From: Lachnospiraceae bacterium | GTDB lineage: Bacteria > Bacillota_A > Clostridia > Lachnospirales > Lachnospiraceae | Length of the DNA stretch: 15,337 nt | Direction of reading: 5' to 3' | Assembly (NCBI GenBank): GCA_017614185.1 | Contig: JAGACI010000033.1 | Coordinates: 1-15,337 of the forward strand | Shown: one piece after another, positions 11,201 to 15,337 of the stretch | How the letters are laid out: each line of letters opens with the position of its first letter | How positions within the stretch are numbered: position 1 is the first letter of the stretch | The notes under the pieces: model-generated | The model's database searches: none | Told to the model about the DNA's origin: nothing | The model's input: only the letters and a program-made list of their open reading frames with translations | Program-made: the position numbers and the translations under genes

Positions 11201-14200
11201 TGTAAACAGTTCAATCGATTTGACCGGAAGCATCAAGCTACTTAGCCTTGATAAGCTTACCGATGCCAGACTTACCGCGAAGACAAGGGTAATCATTAAT
11301 GATAATGACCGTGTCTTAAACGGTACAATGGCTTACTATATTTCAGTTGAAAAGAACGGGGTCGATATAACGGATTCTTTCGATACCGAACTTACAACTG
11401 TTTCAAACTATGCATATGAAAACAACTCCAATGTTATAAAGACATTCTCTGACTGGAAAATTAACAAAGCGGATGACAACTACAAAATGACCTTGTTCGT
11501 TTATATAAACGAAAATAAGCTTATTCTTGATACTCTAGAGTTTAATGCAAGGGATGCGATTTTCGAGATTTCAAATGCCGAAGAGTTTATCGAAAAGATT
11601 AAAAAGAACCCTGACGCAAGGTTTGTGGTTACCGGAGACATTATCATGGATGAAGTGGATCTCGATGCAAACGGCAATGTTAAAGCAACCATACCAAGTG
11701 CAACAGTAACCGGGACTTTCAACGGAGAACTGGATTTCCAGGGATATAAGCTTCAGAAGAACAGTTATAAGAATGAAGCCGCTATCTTTTCAAATATAGG
11801 ACCTAAGGCCGAAGTCAGAAATGCGGTCTTTGAGTTCTCGGATAAAACCAATACGCGTGAATACGATCACGGAATTCTGTGCAGACACAACTACGGTTAC
11901 ATACACGATATCTTTGTCCATTATACGGGCGGCTCAGGTACCAACAACATTTACTACGGCCTTGTGGCATCACGTAATGCGGCAAGCGGTGTGATAGAGC
12001 GCTTTGTAATAAAGAACGATCCTTCGGACGACTCATGTGTTTTCTCTGCAAGAAGTAACGCGGGACTTCTCGTGTACCTTAACGACGGTGTGATTCGAAA
12101 CGGTTATGTCTACGGTTCGGATATCAACTCCGTAACCCAGACCACTTCTGCAGGTTCCGGAATCAATATTGGAGCAATTGCGGGATATCAGAATCCAAGA
12201 GGAAAGACGGAGAACGTATTCTCTCTTGTAAATGTGGTTGTATCAAGCCCCGATATGCATCCGTCAAGAACAAAGGATACACAGTATGGCGCTATCATAG
12301 GCTATTCCCAGGGTAACTGCTCGGATATGTACAGTATCGGTCAGTCGTTCTACAACACTTCCTATAACGGAATGATGTACGACAGCGATATTGTAGGCCC
12401 GGCTTTGGGTGTAAACACCGCAACTCAGTCACACGTTTATTACTGGAACGAAGGAAATGTAAAATACAGTAAATCCACCAAACAGATTCAGGTAGGACTG
12501 GAATCGCTTTATGATTACAGCTGGCAGGGAGAAGTACTTGGATCAGGCTTTAACGCTCAGCCTGTTGAGGTAGGTTTTTATCCTCAGGTTTATCTAAGTC
12601 CCGAACTTCCCGAGCAGGAGTATATTCCGCTACCCAATCGAAATATAGGAAGAATAGTGGAAGTACTCTCCACAGAGGTCGTTTATTACGGCGAAGAGGG
12701 TGACAATGCCATAGTTGAACTTCGCCTTAACAACCCCAGAAATGCCGCAATAAAAGCTGTTGAGATAGAAAACCTTGAAACGGAAATAATTGAAGACGAA
12801 ACATACAAGACCACAATGCTTGACGGTTATACCACCATGTATATAAAGGTAAAAAATCCCGCCAGGTTTGTATCGATGTATGCGATAAAGAACCTTACCG
12901 TGTCTGTTGGAAACTCTACATCCGTCGTTCAAAGTGAAGCCCTTTTGGCGGTTGATTTCTACAGAATGATTACCGATACCGATGACTGGTATAACTATGT
13001 CGTTCTAAAGCCCGATGAGAATGCAAGACTTGCCAATGATATTGACTTTACAGGGGTTAATTATGACAAAATTCGCGTAACAGGCACCTACACAGGTAAA
13101 CTTGACGGCGGAAGCGGAAAGGGCGGAAGCGAAAAGGAAGCTAATGCCACAAGACTCGGATATGCCTTAAAGAATATATCACTTACAGGAAGCGGATATA
13201 ATCCTGTCGTGTTCGGAAGAGTGGATGGCTCAATATCGAACCTTGTGATAGAGAACTTCACGGCAAATGTATATAACAGAGATTATAACGGTTTTATCAC
13301 ATCGCTTTACGGCGAGCTTACCAATGTTCATACCATAGATGCGAAGATAACGGGAAGAACATACTTATCAACTCTTGTAAACTATGCTTACGGCGGCTCA
13401 CTTATTCAAAACTGCAGCGCCACAAGGCCTGTGCTTACATACTCTGAGCCCCAAAACACCAATACAGAGGGTAAACTCGGTGCGATTGCGGCAAGGGCAG
13501 ACGGATGCAGAATCGTTAACTGCTTTGCAAGAGAAGTCATTATCAATGCGACTGACTTAAGAACCTGTCTTGGCGCCGGCGGAATTGTCGGATACAGCGG
13601 CGCAGCGGTTCTTGAGAACCTTTATGCTACCGGAGACATCAATGTACGCGGTAACAACGTAGGAGGAATTGTCGGTTATCATACGGCAGGTTCAATCAGC
13701 AACATGATGACCAACATTATCTCCAGAGTCAACGTTACCAGTCAGCAGGATAATGTCGGCGGTATTGCAGGTGAAATCAATATAACCGAAGGTACAATCG
13801 CTGAGAGAAACAACATGTCCGGTGTTGCACTTGGAAACGTTATGTGTGAAAACACCGATTCGGATGATGTTTCCTATACAACAGGTTCCATGGCAGGTAC
13901 AAGAAGTACCTTCTATGGTGCGGACTTCCAGCTCTACAACGGAATGTACGGTGCGAGGTTTGATGCTGACGGAATACTTATAACCGATTTGAGCTATTCA
14001 GGAGTTACCAAAGACTGCGATAAGAATACTTTCGGGCTTATTACCTATGAACAGGCAACAGATCCGGCGACCTATACAAGCAGCAGTCTCCTTGACATGA
14101 AGGCAGGAGCATACAACTACGGTAAAGTTTCCGAAGAGCATCTTCCGACTCTCTATTACTATGGAACCGGAATCACCATGCCTCTTCAGCCGGATACCGA

Positions 14201-15337
14201 ATTAAGCCTTACCAAGTCCAAGAATAATCTTGTGAAGGTGACCGGTGTATTTGTCAATGAGACCGAGAGACGTATCACGTTAGAACTCGAAGGACCTGAA
14301 GGATACCGCATTACAGGCTATACCATAGATAAACTTGACACCGATTTTTACAACAATTTTAAGGCTTCATTCGGAAGTACAGGCGTTGCAAGACAGCCCA
14401 TTGAATATAAGAGTGTTCAGAAGCACTTCCTTGACAGTTACATGCTTACCGAAATCCGGTATGAGTACGACGATGCAAACGGCAGGAAGATTACGGGACG
14501 CTCCGACTTTAAAAACGATCCCGTACGTATTCCTCTTATGCTTTTCGCAGAGATAGGAAGCGTAGAAGACTGGAACAAGTATATCTGTGATGAAACAGAA
14601 TACGGTGCATATGAGAACTTTAGAATAATAAGAGACATTGATTTTGCGTCCGGTGCAAACTATACGAAGAATGCCAAAATCGGACGTCTCAGGGGATACC
14701 GAAAGGACGGAGGCACAGAGTCGATTCTTACGCTCAGTAACATCAACCTTACCGGCCCCAATGAGAACCTGATATTCAGACTTAATTCAGAGCTTTCCAA
14801 TATCAGATTCAAAAACTGCAGTGTTAATACAAAGAGCAGAGACTGTATAGGACTTGTAGGAACTTCTTCGGGAGAGGTTTATGACATGGAGTTTAAGGAT
14901 ATTGTCATAAACAGTACCTCTGCGAACAACTTTATCGGACTTATCGGATATCAGAACGGAGGATGTATAGGCAAGTACGATCCCGCAGATCCCGACAAGG
15001 GAAAGATTGTTTTAAACAATATCACCATCGGAACGAATGCAACGACGGCCAGCCCTTATGCGGGAGGTATAACAGGCTACGCCAAGAGCAATACTAAATT
15101 TGAAAACATTGAAGCCTCGGGAGTCAGTGTATTCGGTAACGGATATGTTGGCGGAATCAGCGGAGGAGCAGGTAAAGCCAACTTCTTACATTTGGATTGC
15201 AAAGATTTTACTGTTACATCAAATGCGAATGCGAGAGTCGGAGGAATAGTAGGAAGCTTTGAACCCGGAAGAATATCAGGCAAAACAGGTTCATGGTTTG
15301 CGGATGTAAAACTATCCGGTACTGCTTCTGCGGACAC
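8247..15337 (+). CDS. Giant membrane-anchored surface protein: charged linker, Fn3-like chain, GLUG-like beta-helix blocks (3' end outside window)
   Basis: The frame is open from ATG 8247 to the window end: at least 2363 codons without a stop. MKK and a hydrophobic helix at ~4-20 form a signal anchor. Residues ~30-225 are a beta domain resembling those at 445 and 7515. Residues ~229-332 are a disordered-looking linker, first acidic (EEPENEELEELFIEEAE), then Lys/Arg/Pro-rich with a VRPDNLRPDK doublet. From 9240 to 11556 come about six beta-sandwich units; the first is Fn3-like (IKPDTTYRINVYFTY). From 11557 onward, large blocks carry GLUG-type repeats such as GGIVGYSG, GGIAG, GLVGTSSG and GGITGYA, expected to form right-handed beta-helices. 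Each block starts with a 'DW..Y ... DIDF' lead and is separated by a beta-rich hinge. GLUG repeats occur in adhesins and in M26 IgA-protease-type proteins. No protease motif is seen here, but the C-terminus is missing. Confidence 0.92.
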   Translation, partial: MKKICFGVGAVIIVGLLFLQTRFNIFFQMDRDGYAIEDKSVSALLMNDPDEEPKEGGAALYSFDALEYIYNRGSSYYMGENKKTKIDMNFPFIINGGAGVWFSDDRTKLFNVEYEEFASYRGLSVTDRISFNPDGSRAADDEYLFAGLPNGFFVTLDSFSVDQGTVREVPMNSVLYFTEKYFTYCELTGEEMIYKACKGMTPETLLTVGDEEITYKQLLINLGITYDKTVPSPASKEANNEIIEEPENEELEELFIEEAEPEKEEVSKPEREKPQRDKRYSSILSPLETAASSGAKSRKSSPRGTKGVRPDNLRPDKTPKDAPVPLVQDYVKPEVLVTGARAGVYRVMADVTVNDPASRIDRLRKVQFEFYEQLSNGKEELSYRSYTSASGTVTAGGGNIKPDTTYRINVYFTYRNEHDERIVESVVSNLYVTTGSVSSVGEITIKEGVENGITYKDIPYYYDNYVEITNVTYDRSSTDEEAVYGLDPKNMILTVTKNGAFGSDYVTSLDVSDVTDFKKGTLVKFKSLPNLDSKSSYTYVITGKDYFGNTLVINNNTGAFDTCKSRPQGVLELTANVIGKTEFKFSITDPDAASVAPENEAQAIRDVYLVVSTKKLERYSEDSTLWDAAQAYIDNSWERVGINTENEGTVHFVKRLDNDKYSVNEGMLTVTDQVIEANCLDLNQRYYVYLLADYDLNNKRGVVRHGDIAAMEFKAATLSSLGNIYIDVNIANVYAHSANITYTINDAKTNEVLQGLLSDVVFLVETTEGDNPGVHSGIVFDDDAMHTFTGYNSAGNKDITPGSVMMDGNYFDGGDNLPDGRKEDLAGFKDLKNKNVVNGEVPYYLNSMTDYTIRPIVYAYYNGKKYEMNVSMTKSGFKTLREPAKVTVTDDLFAAGTLRFKVKIEDPDEAITGNSGHVVVLNLYDNNLNLTRSIRVPKNTDEPLYYEFTGLDPSKDFTMTFIAVEYNEGYDNKTFESNKVIYKHFVNSSIDLTGSIKLLSLDKLTDARLTAKTRVIINDNDRVLNGTMAYYISVEKNGVDITDSFDTELTTVSNYAYENNSNVIKTFSDWKINKADDNYKMTLFVYINENKLILDTLEFNARDAIFEISNAEEFIEKIKKNPDARFVVTGDIIMDEVDLDANGNVKATIPSATVTGTFNGELDFQGYKLQKNSYKNEAAIFSNIGPKAEVRNAVFEFSDKTNTREYDHGILCRHNYGYIHDIFVHYTGGSGTNNIYYGLVASRNAASGVIERFVIKNDPSDDSCVFSARSNAGLLVYLNDGVIRNGYVYGSDINSVTQTTSAGSGINIGAIAGYQNPRGKTENVFSLVNVVVSSPDMHPSRTKDTQYGAIIGYSQGNCSDMYSIGQSFYNTSYNGMMYDSDIVGPALGVNTATQSHVYYWNEGNVKYSKSTKQIQVGLESLYDYSWQGEVLGSGFNAQPVEVGFYPQVYLSPELPEQEYIPLPNRNIGRIVEVLSTEVVYYGEEGDNAIVELRLNNPRNAAIKAVEIENLETEIIEDETYKTTMLDGYTTMYIKVKNPARFVSMYAIKNLTVSVGNSTSVVQSEALLAVDFYRMITDTDDWYNYVVLKPDENARLANDIDFTGVNYDKIRVTGTYTGKLDGGSGKGGSEKEANATRLGYALKNISLTGSGYNPVVFGRVDGSISNLVIENFTANVYNRDYNGFITSLYGELTNVHTIDAKITGRTYLSTLVNYAYGGSLIQNCSATRPVLTYSEPQNTNTEGKLGAIAARADGCRIVNCFAREVIINATDLRTCLGAGGIVGYSGAAVLENLYATGDINVRGNNVGGIVGYHTAGSISNMMTNIISRVNVTSQQDNVGGIAGEINITEGTIAERNNMSGVALGNVMCENTDSDDVSYTTGSMAGTRSTFYGADFQLYNGMYGARFDADGILITDLSYSGVTKDCDKNTFGLITYEQATDPATYTSSSLLDMKAGAYNYGKVSEEHLPTLYYYGTGITMPLQPDTELSLTKSKNNLVKVTGVFVNETERRITLELEGPEGYRITGYTIDKLDTDFYNNFKASFGSTGVARQPIEYKSVQKHFLDSYMLTEIRYEYDDANGRKITGRSDFKNDPVRIPLMLFAEIGSVEDWNKYICDETEYGAYENFRIIRDIDFASGANYTKNAKIGRLRGYRKDGGTESILTLSNINLTGPNENLIFRLNSELSNIRFKNCSVNTKSRDCIGLVGTSSGEVYDMEFKDIVINSTSANNFIGLIGYQNGGCIGKYDPADPDKGKIVLNNITIGTNATTASPYAGGITGYAKSNTKFENIEASGVSVFGNGYVGGISGGAGKANFLHLDCKDFTVTSNANARVGGIVGSFEPGRISGKTGSWFADVKLSGTASAD
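11557..12633 (+). repeat. GLUG-like beta-helix block 1 of the giant protein
   Basis: The lead NAEEFIEKI ... VVTGDI ... GTFNGELDFQGY is followed by solenoid turns such as GLVASRN, GLLVYLNDG, GAIAGYQN and GAIIGYSQG. The block ends in a WQGEVLGSGFN / GFYPQVY closing motif of the kind that ends GLUG regions. It is the most divergent copy: Phe takes the place of the lead Trp. Confidence 0.7.
12961..14160 (+). repeat. GLUG-like beta-helix block 2 of the giant protein
   Basis: The lead TDTDDWYNY ... ARLANDIDFTG ... TGKLDGG is followed by turns GRVDGSISNL, GAIAARADGC, GGIVGYSGAA, GGIVGYHTAG and GGIAGEIN. The block closes with HLPTLYYYG. Its lead Trp lies 467 codons after the equivalent Phe of block 1. 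Confidence 0.75.
14557..15337 (+). repeat. GLUG-like beta-helix block 3 of the giant protein (continues past window)
   Basis: The lead GSVEDWNKY ... RIIRDIDFASG ... IGRLRGY is followed by turns GLVGTSSGEV, GLIGYQNGG, GGITGYAKS, GGISGGAGK and GGIVGSFE. Its lead Trp (14571) is 528 codons after that of block 2 (12987). The block is cut by the window end. Confidence 0.75.

Noticed and set aside
10407..14638. Several short open frames on both strands inside the giant coding sequence (for example 10423-10659 + and 12630-12932 -)
   Set aside because: They lie wholly within the uninterrupted frame starting at 8247, lack ribosome binding sites, and show no recognisable protein features.
8247..15337. 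An M26-type IgA protease call for the giant protein
   Set aside because: GLUG-like repeats fit such proteins, but no zinc-binding HExxH motif is seen in the part present and the C-terminus lies outside the window.

Overview
The window looks like chromosomal DNA from an anaerobic Gram-positive Bacillota, most likely a Lachnospiraceae-type Clostridia. Reasons are moderate GC, AGA/GGA-rich codon use, strong AGGAGG-type ribosome binding sites, and large repetitive membrane-anchored surface proteins. The genus cannot be fixed from the sequence. Every supported gene lies on the + strand and the genes are tightly packed. No gene-free stretch exceeds about 35 bases, and I saw no terminator, tRNA, rRNA, insertion sequence or CRISPR array.

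Layout: (1) bases 1-425 are the 3' end of a surface protein with an Fn3-like C-terminus. (2) 445-2073 encodes a membrane-anchored protein with a beta-rich domain, 24 perfect Gly-Gly-X triplets and two Fn3-like domains. (3) 2106-6976 is a complete but very divergent F-type ATPase set in the classical order c, b-delta (fused), alpha, gamma, beta, epsilon, with no subunit a gene. (4) 6973-7518 encodes a five-helix membrane protein. (5) 7515-8225 encodes a single-span protein with an extracytoplasmic beta domain. (6) 8247 to the window end is one uninterrupted reading frame of at least 2363 codons. It has an N-terminal anchor, a charged linker, a chain of Fn3-like domains and at least three large GLUG-like beta-helix blocks.

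The central observation is that the c subunit has no Asp or Glu in its second membrane helix. The ion-binding carboxylate position is Thr60 in a gap-free alignment anchored on both the RNPE loop and the terminal NPF. The catalytic residues of beta and the arginine finger of alpha are intact. The machine therefore looks able to hydrolyse ATP and turn a gamma/epsilon/c-ring rotor, but unable to translocate protons or sodium by the normal mechanism. It is interleaved, with overlapping genes, with membrane-anchored surface proteins. The best inference is an ATP-driven rotary or mechanical device acting on an extracellular apparatus (adhesion, motility, or capture and processing of an extracellular ligand) rather than an energy-conserving ATP synthase. 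F1-like ATPases without ion-translocating sectors, linked to surface proteins, are known in mycoplasmas (gliding and immunoglobulin-cleaving systems). This locus may be a c-ring-containing counterpart in a walled bacterium. That link is my inference.
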